A stretch of 64,000 nucleotides of DNA. It comes from Spirosoma lacussanchae. GTDB lineage: Bacteria > Bacteroidota > Bacteroidia > Cytophagales > Spirosomataceae. The notes under the pieces were generated by a model. That model saw only the letters and a program-made list of their open reading frames with translations. It made no database searches and was not told where the DNA came from. This document shows, one piece after another, positions 32,310 to 41,369 of this stretch (its first letter is position 1; every line of letters starts with the position of its first letter). Position numbers and translations under genes: made by a program. The stretch covers positions 1,537,639 to 1,601,638 of the forward strand of contig NZ_SWJG01000001.1 of the NCBI RefSeq assembly GCF_005870035.1, in the 5' to 3' direction.

Positions 32310-33659
32310 ATGCGCCACATCGTTATTCTTGGTAACGGTATATCAGGCATTACGGCCGCCCGTGAATTGCGAAAACATACTGATGACCAGATTACAGTAG
32401 TGTCCGACGAAACGCCACACTTCTTTTCCCGTACGGCACTGATGTATGTGTACATGGGGCATCTGGAGTTTCAGCATACTAAACCCTACGAAGACTGGTT
32501 CTGGACCAAAAATCGGATCGATCTGCTTCAGGTCAGGGTAGACACCATCGATTTCAGCAACAAACTGATTCAGTACGCCGGCGGTCAGACGCTCACCTAT
32601 GATGTCCTGATTCTGGCCGTTGGGTCGCAACCCAATTTTTTCGACTGGCCTGGTCAGCAGTTGCAGGGCGTACAGGGGCTGTATGGAAAACCTGATCTTG
32701 ACCGGATGGAAGCCTCTACTGCGGGCATTCGGCAGGCGGTAGTGGTAGGCGGTGGACTGATTGGCATTGAACTGTGCGAAATGCTGCTGTCGCGCGGGAT
32801 TCGGGTTACGTTTCTGGTTCGTGAAAAGACGTTCTGGAGCAGCGTTCTGCCCCCCGAAGAGTCGGCGATGGTAACCCGCCACATCCGCGGCCATCATGTC
32901 GACCTGCGGATCGATACCGAAATGGCTGAACTTCGCGACAATGGAGCGGGCCGGGTCGACGCCGTCATCACGAAAACGGGCGAAACAATACCCGCCGAGT
33001 TTGTTGGCGTTGCCGTGGGTGTCAGTCCGAACATTGGCTTTCTGAAAGACACACCCCTCGACACCGACCGAGGTATCCTGGTAAACGAATACCTGGAAAC
33101 GAACCTGCCCGATGTCTATGCTATCGGCGATTGTGTGCAGCACCGGAATCCTCCAGCGGGCCGGAAACCGCTGGAACAAATCTGGTATACAGGGCGAATT
33201 ATGGGCGAGACGGTGGCCAAAACCCTGCTGGGAACGCGCACCCGCTACCAGCCAGGCGTCTTTTTTAACTCGGCCAAATTCTTCGATATCGAGTATCAGA
33301 CCTACGGGAATGTGGCTAATTACCTACCCGACGACGGCCCCGAAGAGTCGTTCTATTGGCAGCATGCTACAGAGAATATAGCCATCCGAATTAACTACCG
33401 GGTCAGCGATCAGGCCGTAACGGGCATGAACGTGTTGGGCATACGGCAGCGGCAGGATGTCTGGCAACAATGGATTCGGGAGGGGAAGTCAATCAGGCAT
33501 GTCATTGAGCACCTGCCCCAGGCAAACTTCGATCCTGAATTTTTCCGACAGTTTGAGGTTGACATCATTACCCGTTACAACTCCGAAAATCGTGATAAAC
33601 CGGTTGTATTGCTGAAAGGCCGCAAAGGCTTGTTCAACCTGTTCGGGAATCGACGATAG
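32310..33659 (+). CDS. FAD-dependent pyridine nucleotide-disulfide oxidoreductase (AIF/nitrite reductase-like)
   Basis: The 449 residues contain two Rossmann folds: G-N-G-I-S-G-I-T-A-A-R-E-L at the N-terminus for FAD and V-V-G-G-G-L-I-G-I-E-L for NAD(P)H. The second FAD motif Y-A-I-G-D-C lies near residue 270. No redox-active C-x4-C is present, so it belongs to the ferredoxin-reductase/AIF-like group rather than the disulfide reductases. The longer frame from 32226 has no family similarity in its first 28 residues, so M-R-H-I-V-I at 32310 is used. Its partner protein is unknown. Confidence 0.85.
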   Translation: MRHIVILGNGISGITAARELRKHTDDQITVVSDETPHFFSRTALMYVYMGHLEFQHTKPYEDWFWTKNRIDLLQVRVDTIDFSNKLIQYAGGQTLTYDVLILAVGSQPNFFDWPGQQLQGVQGLYGKPDLDRMEASTAGIRQAVVVGGGLIGIELCEMLLSRGIRVTFLVREKTFWSSVLPPEESAMVTRHIRGHHVDLRIDTEMAELRDNGAGRVDAVITKTGETIPAEFVGVAVGVSPNIGFLKDTPLDTDRGILVNEYLETNLPDVYAIGDCVQHRNPPAGRKPLEQIWYTGRIMGETVAKTLLGTRTRYQPGVFFNSAKFFDIEYQTYGNVANYLPDDGPEESFYWQHATENIAIRINYRVSDQAVTGMNVLGIRQRQDVWQQWIREGKSIRHVIEHLPQANFDPEFFRQFEVDIITRYNSENRDKPVVLLKGRKGLFNLFGNRR

Positions 33660-33692
33660 TATTTCCCTTCCTCAATCAAACACATTCAGACC

Positions 33693-34064
33693 ATGAAAAC
33701 TGCTTTTCTGATCGGCTGGCTCACTATGCTCAGTTATTGGGCAACGGCCCAGGTCCTTGTCGACGGGGTTAATATTAACCAAGAAGAGATTACCTACTGC
33801 CAGCTGCTCACAGGCTCTGCCCGGCCAACGGTTTCAACGTATGCCTATATCGACTACGGGCAACCGTCTCCTTTTGCCCGAAGACAGGTAATCAGCGGTG
33901 CCGACAAGCAGCAGATCCGGTTCGGCTCGTCGATGGACGCGCTCAATTTCATGGTTCGTAATGGCTGGGAGCTGGTATCGTCGCACATAACATCGGATAA
34001 GGACGGGGCTGCTGACCGATTCATTTATCTCTTCCGAAAGCGCACCGGCGGGTCAGTAAAATAA
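33693..34064 (+). CDS. Hypothetical small secreted protein
   Basis: The 123 residues have a clear signal peptide (cleavage after A-T-A-Q, about residue 19). The mature part of about 100 residues has one Cys and a segment G-S-S-M-D-A-L-N-F-M-V-R-N-G-W-E-L-V that resembles the short alpha/beta modules common in Bacteroidota secreted proteins. The function is unknown. It lies 33 bases after the AIF-like gene and 41 bases before the exported Gfo/Idh/MocA gene, so it may be co-transcribed with either. Confidence 0.7.
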   Translation: MKTAFLIGWLTMLSYWATAQVLVDGVNINQEEITYCQLLTGSARPTVSTYAYIDYGQPSPFARRQVISGADKQQIRFGSSMDALNFMVRNGWELVSSHITSDKDGAADRFIYLFRKRTGGSVK

Positions 34065-34105
34065 AACCGGGAGGGTCTTTATCAGCGCACGATATCTTCG
34101 CTACT

Positions 34106-35437
34106 ATGACCACTCGCCGACACTTTCTCCGAACAAGCTTAACCGCTACCGCAGCAGCGCCCGCGCTGTCGTTGCCAGCCCTCGCGTCAACTGCTGCCAC
34201 TCCTATTGTTGCTCCCTCTGACCGGCTCCGCATCGGAGCGATCGGCATAAACGGCATGGGCTGGTCCGATGTGCAGGCGCATCTGAAAGTGCCGGGCGTT
34301 GAGGTCGTAGCCCTCTGTGATGTAGACCAGAACGTACTGACAAAACGGGCCGCAGAGCTGGAGAAACAGACTGGTAAAAAAGCGCAGACGTACGGCGATT
34401 ACCGAAAACTGCTCGAAAACAAAGATATCGATGCCGTAATTATAGGTACGCCCGACCACTGGCATTGTCTGATGATGACCGATGCCTGTGAGGCCGGTAA
34501 AGATGTGTACGTCGAAAAGCCACTGGCCAATACCATCGAGGAGTGTAACCGAATGATGGCTGCTGCCAGGCGGACTAACAAAATTGTGCAGGTTGGCCAG
34601 TGGCAGCGTAGTAGTCCTCACTTTTACAATGCCATCGATTACGTGCATTCCGGGAAGCTGGGTAAGCTGCGGATCGTAAAAGTGTGGTCGTACATCGGCT
34701 GGAAAAGCGAGGTGCCCACGCAGCCCGATGGTCCCGTACCGCCCGGTGTTGACTACGCCATGTGGCTGGGCCCGGCCCCCAGGCGTCCTTTCAACATAAA
34801 CCGGTTTCATTTCAACTTTCGCTGGTACTGGGATTATGCGGGTGGGCTGATGACCGACTGGGGCGTTCACCTGATCGATATTGCTTTATGGGGAATGAAG
34901 CAAACTGCCCCCAAGTCAATTATGTCGCTGGGGGGTAAATATGGGTACCCCGCCGATGCGCGCGAAACACCGGATACCCAGCAGGCGATCTACGACTTCG
35001 GGGATGTAACAATGAGCTGGGAGCATACCATCGGCATCAACGGAGCCAACTATAACCGGCCACACGGCATAGCGTTCATCGGGGAAAATGGCACGCTGGT
35101 TGTTGACCGGGGCGGTTGGGAGCTCTATCCCGAAACCGTAACTGATAAAGGGATTGTCAGGTACAAACTGGAACATCTTCCTAAACAAAGCCCACAGGGG
35201 AACGGCCTTGATAATCACGCGGTCAATTTTGTCGACTGCATCAAGTCCCGGAAACAGCCGACCTGCAATACCGACGTGGCGCAGGGAGCCGCGTTGAACT
35301 CGCACCTGGGCAATATTGCCTTCCGGACCGGTCGGCGCCTTTTCTGGAATATGGAGAAAGGAGAATTCAGTAACGACCCGCAGGCCAATGCACTGCTGAA
35401 AGCGAACTACCAGAACGGCTGGAAGCTGCCAGCCTGA
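34106..35437 (+). CDS. Exported Gfo/Idh/MocA family oxidoreductase (second copy)
   Basis: The 443 residues have a Tat signal (T-R-R-H-F-L-R-T, then an Ala-rich hydrophobic region to about residue 30). The Rossmann motif I-G-A-I-G-I-N-G-M-G, the E-K-P-L-A motif (conserved Lys near 139) and G-Q-W-Q-R-S are typical. W-D-Y-A-G-G-L-M-T-D-W-G-V-H with its His is the substrate-site block of exported members. It is clearly diverged from the copy at 19089. Periplasmic oxidation of a sugar or glycoside is the likely role, possibly with the DUF1080 locus. Confidence 0.88.
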   Translation: MTTRRHFLRTSLTATAAAPALSLPALASTAATPIVAPSDRLRIGAIGINGMGWSDVQAHLKVPGVEVVALCDVDQNVLTKRAAELEKQTGKKAQTYGDYRKLLENKDIDAVIIGTPDHWHCLMMTDACEAGKDVYVEKPLANTIEECNRMMAAARRTNKIVQVGQWQRSSPHFYNAIDYVHSGKLGKLRIVKVWSYIGWKSEVPTQPDGPVPPGVDYAMWLGPAPRRPFNINRFHFNFRWYWDYAGGLMTDWGVHLIDIALWGMKQTAPKSIMSLGGKYGYPADARETPDTQQAIYDFGDVTMSWEHTIGINGANYNRPHGIAFIGENGTLVVDRGGWELYPETVTDKGIVRYKLEHLPKQSPQGNGLDNHAVNFVDCIKSRKQPTCNTDVAQGAALNSHLGNIAFRTGRRLFWNMEKGEFSNDPQANALLKANYQNGWKLPA

Positions 35438-35460
35438 TACCAGGCTGGCAAACCTGGTTT

Positions 35461-35898
35461 CTAGTCCGCGGCCACGCTGGCTACGGCTTCCCAGCGGATC
35501 GTGACGGCCTGCTCTATATCCGGATGCAGACTGATGGCCACGGGGCAGGTATGCGCTATCTTCTCCAGACGGGCGCACGTGTCGGCGTCGGGCATCGGGT
35601 CAGCGCGCAGAACCAGATCAACGTCTATCCGGGCAATGCGCCGGGGTGGCTGACTGCTCATAATCTTTGTCACATCGAGTGAGCTACCGGCCAGTTCTAT
35701 GCCATCACGCCGGGCAAAGATGGCCATGGTGGTAATAATACAGGTGCCGAGCGCGTTGGCTACGAGGTCAGTAGGGGAGAAGGCTTCGCCCCGGCCCTGG
35801 TTATCGGTGGGAGCGTCGGTGTTGATGTGTGTGCCTGACTGAATATGGGTGCAATCCGTGCGCAGGTCACCTACGTAAGCTATGTGAATGGTTGCCAT
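35461..35898 (-). CDS. OsmC/OhrA-family peroxiredoxin-like protein
   Basis: The 145 residues contain the two reactive cysteines of the family, C53 in L-G-T-C-I-I-T-T-M and C118 in H-T-C-P-V-A, so thiol-dependent reduction of organic hydroperoxides is expected. The spacing fits the OsmC/YhfA-type subgroup. Start M-A-T-I-H at 35898 gives the normal N-terminus; a longer in-frame ATG seven codons upstream adds an unrelated stretch. It converges with the Gfo/Idh/MocA gene 23 bases away. Confidence 0.88.
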   Translation of the reverse strand: MATIHIAYVGDLRTDCTHIQSGTHINTDAPTDNQGRGEAFSPTDLVANALGTCIITTMAIFARRDGIELAGSSLDVTKIMSSQPPRRIARIDVDLVLRADPMPDADTCARLEKIAHTCPVAISLHPDIEQAVTIRWEAVASVAAD

Positions 35899-36016
35899 AG
35901 AAAAAGGGAGAATGTACAAAGACTGAGGAGGTTACCGCCGGGCGGTCTTTTGCTCGCTGTGGGTGTTTTCCTCAAACATATAAATTATGGATTGGTTACC
36001 CTAATAGCGTACCCGA

Positions 36017-36048
36017 TTTTGTGGAGACAGGCAAATTGATTAGCTTTA
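36017..36048 (+). promoter_or_regulatory. Predicted promoter of the gene at 36067
   Basis: TTTTG (36017-36021), a 19-base spacer and TAGCTTTA (36041-36048, one mismatch) fit the Bacteroidota promoter layout. The ATG is 18 bases downstream. Confidence 0.5.
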
Positions 36049-36066
36049 ATTCAGGAATTTACGACA

Positions 36067-36852
36067 ATGCGAACGATATACATTTTATTTAGCCTCGTAC
36101 TAAGCGGCCTATCTGTGCTGGGACAAAACGTCCGGCCATCTGCCGCTGAAACGGAACAGGAAAACTACAATACCATTACTACGTTTGGCATCACGACCAA
36201 TACCAATTCCGGTATTGTGGGTGGCTTCTCGTTTCGCCAGTCGAGACTCGCTTCGGGTGAGCTGCTCGGTATGCGTCAATACCATTACATCAGCTTGGAA
36301 GTGGTCAATGTAAAGCATCCCAAGGAGATACAGTCGTCGATCAATTCGGTTGGGTCGCGCTATATCAGCGGTAAAGAGAACTACCTGTTTGTTGTGAGGC
36401 CACAGTACGGTCGGGAGGTGAAGTTATTCCAACGGGACGACGATGAAGGCATCGCGGTAAGTGGTATCCTGGCAGCAGGTCCTTCGCTCGGGATTATAAA
36501 ACCGTACTATCTTGAAGTCTCCTTCGGTAATACGACCCGGTCGGTGCCAGCCTCTGAGGTGAATGGTTTCGCGACCGCGACCGGCGAAACGGTAACCGGA
36601 GCCGGTAGTTTTTTCCAGGGATTTGGTCAGTCCAAGCTAACTGTGGGAGTGAACGTTAAAGCCGCTCTCAGTTTTGAATTGAGTGCCTTCCGAAGCAACA
36701 CAACCGGCGTCGAGATCGGTTTTCTGGCCGAAGCATTTCCCCAGCGGATTGTAATCATCCCCAATCAGACACAGGGCGGAGACCGAAGCATAGGGAACCG
36801 CAGCTTCTTTACCTCGGGCTACCTAACCTTGTTTTTTGGCAGTAAGAAGTAA
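36067..36852 (+). CDS. Hypothetical secreted protein, probable outer-membrane beta-barrel
   Basis: The 261 residues have a signal peptide (cleavage after V-L-G-Q, about residue 20). Repeated short amphipathic strands, Gly/Asn-rich turns and an end of Y-L-T-L-F-F-G-S-K-K suggest a small barrel of the kind often annotated as outer-membrane beta-barrel protein in Cytophagales. There are no recognisable motifs. It is a single gene with its own promoter and a strong terminator. Confidence 0.65.
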   Translation: MRTIYILFSLVLSGLSVLGQNVRPSAAETEQENYNTITTFGITTNTNSGIVGGFSFRQSRLASGELLGMRQYHYISLEVVNVKHPKEIQSSINSVGSRYISGKENYLFVVRPQYGREVKLFQRDDDEGIAVSGILAAGPSLGIIKPYYLEVSFGNTTRSVPASEVNGFATATGETVTGAGSFFQGFGQSKLTVGVNVKAALSFELSAFRSNTTGVEIGFLAEAFPQRIVIIPNQTQGGDRSIGNRSFFTSGYLTLFFGSKK

Positions 36853-36862
36853 GCCAGACGCG

Positions 36863-36950
36863 CAGAAAGGCGCCGGCGGAAGAGACGATTCGGGAGTCGG
36901 CTATCGCTTTCCCGGCCCTTCTCGTCCGTCGGCGCCTTTCTGGCTTTTTT
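36863..36950 (+). terminator. Long hairpin terminator before lipA
   Basis: CAGAAAGGCGCCGGCGGA (36863-36880) pairs with TCCGTCGGCGCCTTTCTG (36925-36942), with one G-T wobble. The loop is 44 bases and TTTTTT follows. Confidence 0.85.
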
Positions 36951-37000
36951 ATGAACTTTACGCCGGAAAAACGAATTTTGTTGGAAAGGATTGAGGTGCC

Positions 37001-37879
37001 ATGATCGAACTACCCGTAATACCCTCCGAACAGCAACGGAAGAAACGTCCAGACTGGTTGCGCGTTAAGCTGCCGATCGGTCCGGAATATGCCAAAGTCC
37101 GTAAGCTCGTCGACGAACATAAGCTACACACGATTTGCGAAAGTGGTAACTGCCCTAATATGGGTGAGTGCTGGGGTGCCGGCACGGCCACGTTCATGAT
37201 ACTGGGTAACGTCTGCACCCGCAGCTGCACGTTTTGTGCCGTGGCTACCGGGCGCCCCAACGAGTATGATACGGACGAGCCCCGTCGCGTGGCCGAAGCG
37301 ATCGTGCTGATGAAGGTGAAACATGCGGTGATTACATCCGTTAACCGGGACGAACTGAAAGACCGGGGCGCTGAGATCTGGTACCAGACCGTTCGCCTGA
37401 TCAAAGAAGCGTCGCCGTCAACAACGATCGAAACGCTGATTCCGGATACCAAAGGCAACTGGGAAGCGTTGACCCGCATGATTTCTGCCGGTCAGGAAGT
37501 CGTTTCGCACAACATGGAAACGGTTGAGCGGCTGTATCGGCGTGTACGGCCCCAGGCCCGCTACGAGCGTAGCCTGGAACAGATACGGCGCACGAAAGAG
37601 TATGGGCAGCGTACCAAATCCGGGATTATGCTGGGCCTGGGCGAAACCCACGACGAGGTCTTTAAGGCCATGGACGATCTGGCAGCAAACGGACTGGATG
37701 TGCTGACCCTTGGCCAGTACCTGCAACCAACTAAAATGCACCACGAAGTCATCGAGTGGATCCACCCCGAAACCTTTGCCATGTACAAGGAAGAAGGGTT
37801 AAGCCGGGGGCTGAAATACGTTGAATCAGGGCCGTTGGTCCGGTCGAGCTACCATGCCGAAAAACATGTGAATGTATAA
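37001..37879 (+). CDS. lipA: Lipoyl synthase
   Basis: The 292-residue radical-SAM enzyme inserts two sulfurs into protein-bound octanoyl groups to make lipoate for 2-oxoacid dehydrogenases and the glycine cleavage system. The auxiliary cluster cysteines are C46, C51 and C57 ([12 protein letters not shown]), and the radical-SAM motif is C72-x3-C76-x2-C79 (C-T-R-S-C-T-F-C). The conserved end has R-S-S-Y-H-A-E. It is full length, with a terminator on each side. Confidence 0.97.
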   Translation: MIELPVIPSEQQRKKRPDWLRVKLPIGPEYAKVRKLVDEHKLHTICESGNCPNMGECWGAGTATFMILGNVCTRSCTFCAVATGRPNEYDTDEPRRVAEAIVLMKVKHAVITSVNRDELKDRGAEIWYQTVRLIKEASPSTTIETLIPDTKGNWEALTRMISAGQEVVSHNMETVERLYRRVRPQARYERSLEQIRRTKEYGQRTKSGIMLGLGETHDEVFKAMDDLAANGLDVLTLGQYLQPTKMHHEVIEWIHPETFAMYKEEGLSRGLKYVESGPLVRSSYHAEKHVNV

Positions 37880-37980
37880 TTGAGTAGTAGTGATAGGAAG
37901 CTGTCGGGCGGTAGCCTCTGAAGGCCCGTATTGTTAGCAGCAGCCCACTTCCTGCTTGTTCTACTAACTGCCTACTAACG

Positions 37981-38010
37981 AAAGTCCGGGCTATGCGTCC
38001 GGGCTTTTTA
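37981..38010 (+). terminator. Probable terminator after lipA
   Basis: AAAGTCCGG (37981-37989) pairs with CCGGGCTTT (37999-38007) with one wobble pair, followed by a T-run. It is weaker than the other terminators in this window. Confidence 0.6.
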
Positions 38011-38018
38011 TTTGCTGC

Positions 38019-39170
38019 ATGAAAAAATACGACTTCATCATCGCCGGAGGAGGTATGGCAGGATTGAGCCTGGCCTACTACCTGACACAATCTCCGCTGG
38101 GAAACCATTCTATTCTGATTCTTGATCGCGAACAGAAAGATCGTAATGATCGAACGTGGTGCTTTTGGGAGCGTGGGGCCGGCCCGTTTGAGTCGATTCT
38201 GTTTAGAACGTGGCAAACCGTACATTTTCATGGCACAACCTATACCGGCCCTTTAGAATTGGGCGAATACCGGTACAAGATGTTGCGGGGCATCGATTTC
38301 TACAGCTTTGTACAGGCCGAATTGGCCAAATACCCCAATGTAGAGCGGCAGCAGGCAACCATCAACCGGATTAAGGACACTCCCCAGGGTGGGTTTGTTA
38401 TTGCCAATGATGAGCCCTACATAGCTGATTATGTTTTCGACAGCACCTACTCCCTGAACCTGGATCAGCCCGACAATCATAACCTGCTCCAACATTTTAA
38501 AGGATGGGTAATCCAGGCTGAAAACCCCTGTTTCAATCCGTCGCTTCCCGAAATAATGGACTTCCGGGTCGAGCAGCATGGCGATTGCCGGTTTATGTAT
38601 GTACTGCCCTTCGACGAAAAAACGGCGCTGGTCGAGTTTACTCTGTTCAACGATAAGCTGCTGACAATGGAGGAGTACGAAACCGATCTGCGTCAGTACA
38701 TCGATCGGTTCGTCGACACTGGCACTTACGAAATTCGGGAAACGGAATACGGCATAATTCCGATGTCGGACGTAGCTACCCAGGAAAACCCCTCGGAGCA
38801 TATTGTTCGGATCGGCACCTCGGGCGGGTATACCAAAGCGTCGACCGGCTATACATTTCAGCGTACCCAGCGTTACCTGCACGACATTGTCCAGAACCTG
38901 GTCGAGACGGGCAAACCCACCCGCCGACCCCCCTGGTTTCAGAAACGCTTCAAACTGTACGATAGCGTTTTCCTGAATGTGCTGGAAAAACATCGGCACC
39001 CCGCCGACGATGTGTTTACCCGCGTCTACGTCGAAAATCCCCGTCGGGTTTTTACGTTTCTGGATGAAGATACCCGACTCACCGATGAACTGCGGCTATT
39101 TACCACCATGCCGTGGTGGCCGTTTACAGCTGCCTTCTTCGACGTGATTCGTCGGAAAATGTTTGGTTAA
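38019..39170 (+). CDS. crtY: Lycopene beta-cyclase, CrtY/CrtL type
   Basis: The 383-residue flavoprotein would close the ends of lycopene into beta-rings. The FAD-binding motif I-I-A-G-G-G-M-A-G-L-S is at the N-terminus, followed by N-D-R-T-W-C-F-W-E, the lycopene-cyclase signature, then D-Y-V-F-D-S-T-Y and I-G-T-S-G-G-Y-T-K-A-S-T-G-Y near the C-terminal third. Carotenoid pigments are usual in Cytophagales. No crtB, crtI or crtZ is adjacent. A cytochrome P450 3 kb downstream may modify the rings. Confidence 0.88.
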   Translation: MKKYDFIIAGGGMAGLSLAYYLTQSPLGNHSILILDREQKDRNDRTWCFWERGAGPFESILFRTWQTVHFHGTTYTGPLELGEYRYKMLRGIDFYSFVQAELAKYPNVERQQATINRIKDTPQGGFVIANDEPYIADYVFDSTYSLNLDQPDNHNLLQHFKGWVIQAENPCFNPSLPEIMDFRVEQHGDCRFMYVLPFDEKTALVEFTLFNDKLLTMEEYETDLRQYIDRFVDTGTYEIRETEYGIIPMSDVATQENPSEHIVRIGTSGGYTKASTGYTFQRTQRYLHDIVQNLVETGKPTRRPPWFQKRFKLYDSVFLNVLEKHRHPADDVFTRVYVENPRRVFTFLDEDTRLTDELRLFTTMPWWPFTAAFFDVIRRKMFG

Positions 39171-39432
39171 TCTGCAGGGGATCAGTGTTACTGGTTTTTA
39201 CGACGCTGGCGTGTGTATTCCTGTGCTGGCCAGGTTTTATAGCCTGAACGCTTCGGGAAAAATAAGTAGCTACCCGATCCGGACGTGTGGCTGACAGCTG
39301 ACAGCAGGTTGCGTAAGAGCCCGGTAGATAAACGGTAACTAAGAATACCGATGTTCCTGGCCGGGTTATCGTTTGTCACCTGTCTATAAAGGTGTAGCTT
39401 TGTGGTTTCAAACCAAGTTTCTCAGAGCTGCA
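39171..39432. other. 262-bp leader/intergenic region upstream of metK
   Basis: There is no reading frame of note. A promoter lies at 39372-39402. I looked for a SAM riboswitch and did not recognise one; with the transcript start predicted near 39408 the leader would be too short for one. Confidence 0.5.
39372..39402 (+). promoter_or_regulatory. Predicted metK promoter
   Basis: TTTG (39372-39375), a 19-base spacer and TAGCTTTG (39395-39402) are an exact match to the Bacteroidota TTTG-N19-TAnnTTTG promoter. The ATG is 30 bases after the -7 box. Confidence 0.7.
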
Positions 39433-40710
39433 ATGCCTTATCTTTTTACGTCCGAATCTGTTTCTGAAGGACACCCCGACAAGGTCGCTGACCAAATCTC
39501 CGATGCACTGATCGATAACTTTCTGGCGTTCGATCCCTCCAGTAAGGTAGCCTGCGAAACGCTCGTTACAACAGGACAGGTTGTTCTGGCTGGTGAAATC
39601 AAAACAGAAACCTATCTGGATGTCCAGAAAATCACGCGCGAGGTGATCCGTAAAATCGGATACACTAAGAGCGAATACATGTTCGAAGCCAACTCGTGTG
39701 GCATCTTCTCGGCGCTTCATGATCAGTCGGCCGACATCAACCAGGGCGTTGACCGGGAAGTAGCCAACGACGATTTCGAAACGAAAGCGAACGCACAGGG
39801 CGCTGGTGACCAGGGCATGATGTTCGGATACGCCACCAACGAAACCGACAATTTCATGCCGCTTCCGCTCGATCTGGCCCACGCCATTTTGCGGGAGATG
39901 TCGCACATTCGCAATAACGAAAATCACCTGATGCCCTATCTGCGGCCCGACGCGAAGTCGCAGGTAACCATTGAATACAGTGATGATCATCAGCCGATCC
40001 GCATCGATACCATCGTGGTATCTACCCAGCACGATGATTTTGCCGACGATGAAACCATGCTGGCCAAAATTCGGGAAGATATTATCAACATCGTCATTCC
40101 CCGCGTTAAGGCCGCCCAGAAAGCCGAACTGCACAGCCTGTTTACCGACGACATTACCTATTACATCAACCCCACGGGTAAGTTTGTGATTGGTGGTCCC
40201 CACGGCGATACCGGATTGACGGGTCGCAAGATTATTGTAGATACCTACGGCGGGAAAGGTGCCCACGGTGGTGGCGCTTTTTCGGGTAAAGATCCGTCGA
40301 AGGTAGACCGTTCGGCGGCCTATGCAACGCGCCATATTGCCAAGAACATGGTAGCGGCCGGCCTTTGCGATCAGGTGCTAGTGCAGGTTTCATACGCCAT
40401 TGGCGTCGCTAAACCATGTGGCCTGTATGTAAATACCTACGGCACGTCGAAAATAGACTTGCACGACGGGACTATTGCCGAAAAAATCGGACAGATCTTC
40501 GATATGCGTCCCTACGCTATCGAGCAGCGGCTCAAGCTCCGTAACCCGATCTATTCGGAAACGGCTGCTTACGGACACATGGGCCGGAAGAACGAAGTCG
40601 TAAAGAAAACCTTTGGTTCAAACGGTCAGGCGATAGAGCTGGAAGTAGAACTTTTTACCTGGGAAAAGCTCGATTTTGTCGATCAGATCAAACAGGCGTT
40701 TGGCCTATGA
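39433..40710 (+). CDS. metK: S-adenosylmethionine synthetase
   Basis: MetK makes S-adenosylmethionine from methionine and ATP. The 425 residues contain the opening [13 protein letters not shown], the ATP-binding [10 protein letters not shown] and the P-loop-like [15 protein letters not shown]. The extra length over the roughly 385-residue E. coli enzyme is in central insertions, as in other Bacteroidota. An upstream in-frame ATG at 39373 lies inside the promoter and is rejected. A strong terminator follows. Confidence 0.97.
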   Translation: MPYLFTSESVSEGHPDKVADQISDALIDNFLAFDPSSKVACETLVTTGQVVLAGEIKTETYLDVQKITREVIRKIGYTKSEYMFEANSCGIFSALHDQSADINQGVDREVANDDFETKANAQGAGDQGMMFGYATNETDNFMPLPLDLAHAILREMSHIRNNENHLMPYLRPDAKSQVTIEYSDDHQPIRIDTIVVSTQHDDFADDETMLAKIREDIINIVIPRVKAAQKAELHSLFTDDITYYINPTGKFVIGGPHGDTGLTGRKIIVDTYGGKGAHGGGAFSGKDPSKVDRSAAYATRHIAKNMVAAGLCDQVLVQVSYAIGVAKPCGLYVNTYGTSKIDLHDGTIAEKIGQIFDMRPYAIEQRLKLRNPIYSETAAYGHMGRKNEVVKKTFGSNGQAIELEVELFTWEKLDFVDQIKQAFGL

Positions 40711-40730
40711 GCTACTAAAAACTAATAAAA

Positions 40731-40770
40731 ACAGCGAAAGCCACCTCAGTCGGGTGGCTTTCGCTGTTTT
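40731..40770 (+). terminator. Terminator after metK
   Basis: ACAGCGAAAGCCACC (40731-40745) pairs perfectly with GGTGGCTTTCGCTGT (40753-40767) around a 7-base loop, followed by T's. It lies just before the convergent hibernation-factor stop. Confidence 0.92.
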
Positions 40771-40783
40771 ACTGACTTAGATT

Positions 40784-41158
40784 TTATAACTCATCGGGCT
40801 CGAAAACCTCGTCTTCTTCCATCCGGGATTTGGCTTCGACAATGACGGGACTCGAAAAGTCGCTGCGTTTTTCTTTGCAGCGAACAAGTTTATCTTTCAG
40901 CACATCCAACACGCGGTCAGTAGCGCTCTCGAAACTCTTGTCATGTTCTTTTACGAACAGCTCTTTTCCTGGAATCGTCAGCCTGACCTCCACAATTTTC
41001 TCTTTTACCTTGTTGGAGTCGGCTCCGTCTAGTCGGAGAAACACTTCACCGCCGATGATCCGGTCATGGAAAGTGTCTAATTTGTTCAGCTTAGCCTGGA
41101 TGAAATCTAACAGGCTCTGATCGGCCGTAAACTTAACGGCGTGCATTTGTAGTCTCAT
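40784..41158 (-). CDS. hpf: Ribosome hibernation-promoting factor, HPF/RaiA family
   Basis: The 124-residue protein opens with the HPF pattern M-x-L-Q-M-H-A-V-K-F, with beta-alpha-beta-beta-beta-alpha spacing and the basic region V-L-D-V-L-K-D-K-L-V-R-C-K-E-K. It should bind the 30S decoding region in stationary phase and block translation. It is the short type: the C-terminal dimerisation domain of long HPF is absent and the tail is acidic (E-E-D-E-V-F-E-P-D-E-L). The 211 bases between it and the P450 gene hold nothing I can identify. Confidence 0.88.
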   Translation of the reverse strand: MRLQMHAVKFTADQSLLDFIQAKLNKLDTFHDRIIGGEVFLRLDGADSNKVKEKIVEVRLTIPGKELFVKEHDKSFESATDRVLDVLKDKLVRCKEKRSDFSSPVIVEAKSRMEEDEVFEPDEL

Positions 41159-41369
41159 TGTGTCGCGTTTAAAGGTGAATAAATCAGAACAGCAATGGAC
41201 TATCTAAGTTTGGGTATACCGACTACAAAGTCAATACCTACTACAAAAGATGCAATTCTGTTTCACGAGTCCGAAATGTATGTTGTCAACAGATCGCTGT
41301 CTATCAACATATAGTATCAATCGTGGAACGCTCACCTACAAAAGTTCTTCGTAAAGTATAATTTGTCTG

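Noticed and set aside
39171..39432. SAM riboswitch upstream of metK
   Set aside because: No SAM-I or SAM-II core could be recognised, and the predicted transcript start is only about 25 bases before the ATG.
39376..40335. 319-codon open frame on the minus strand
   Set aside because: It is antisense to metK, whose frame is unmistakable.
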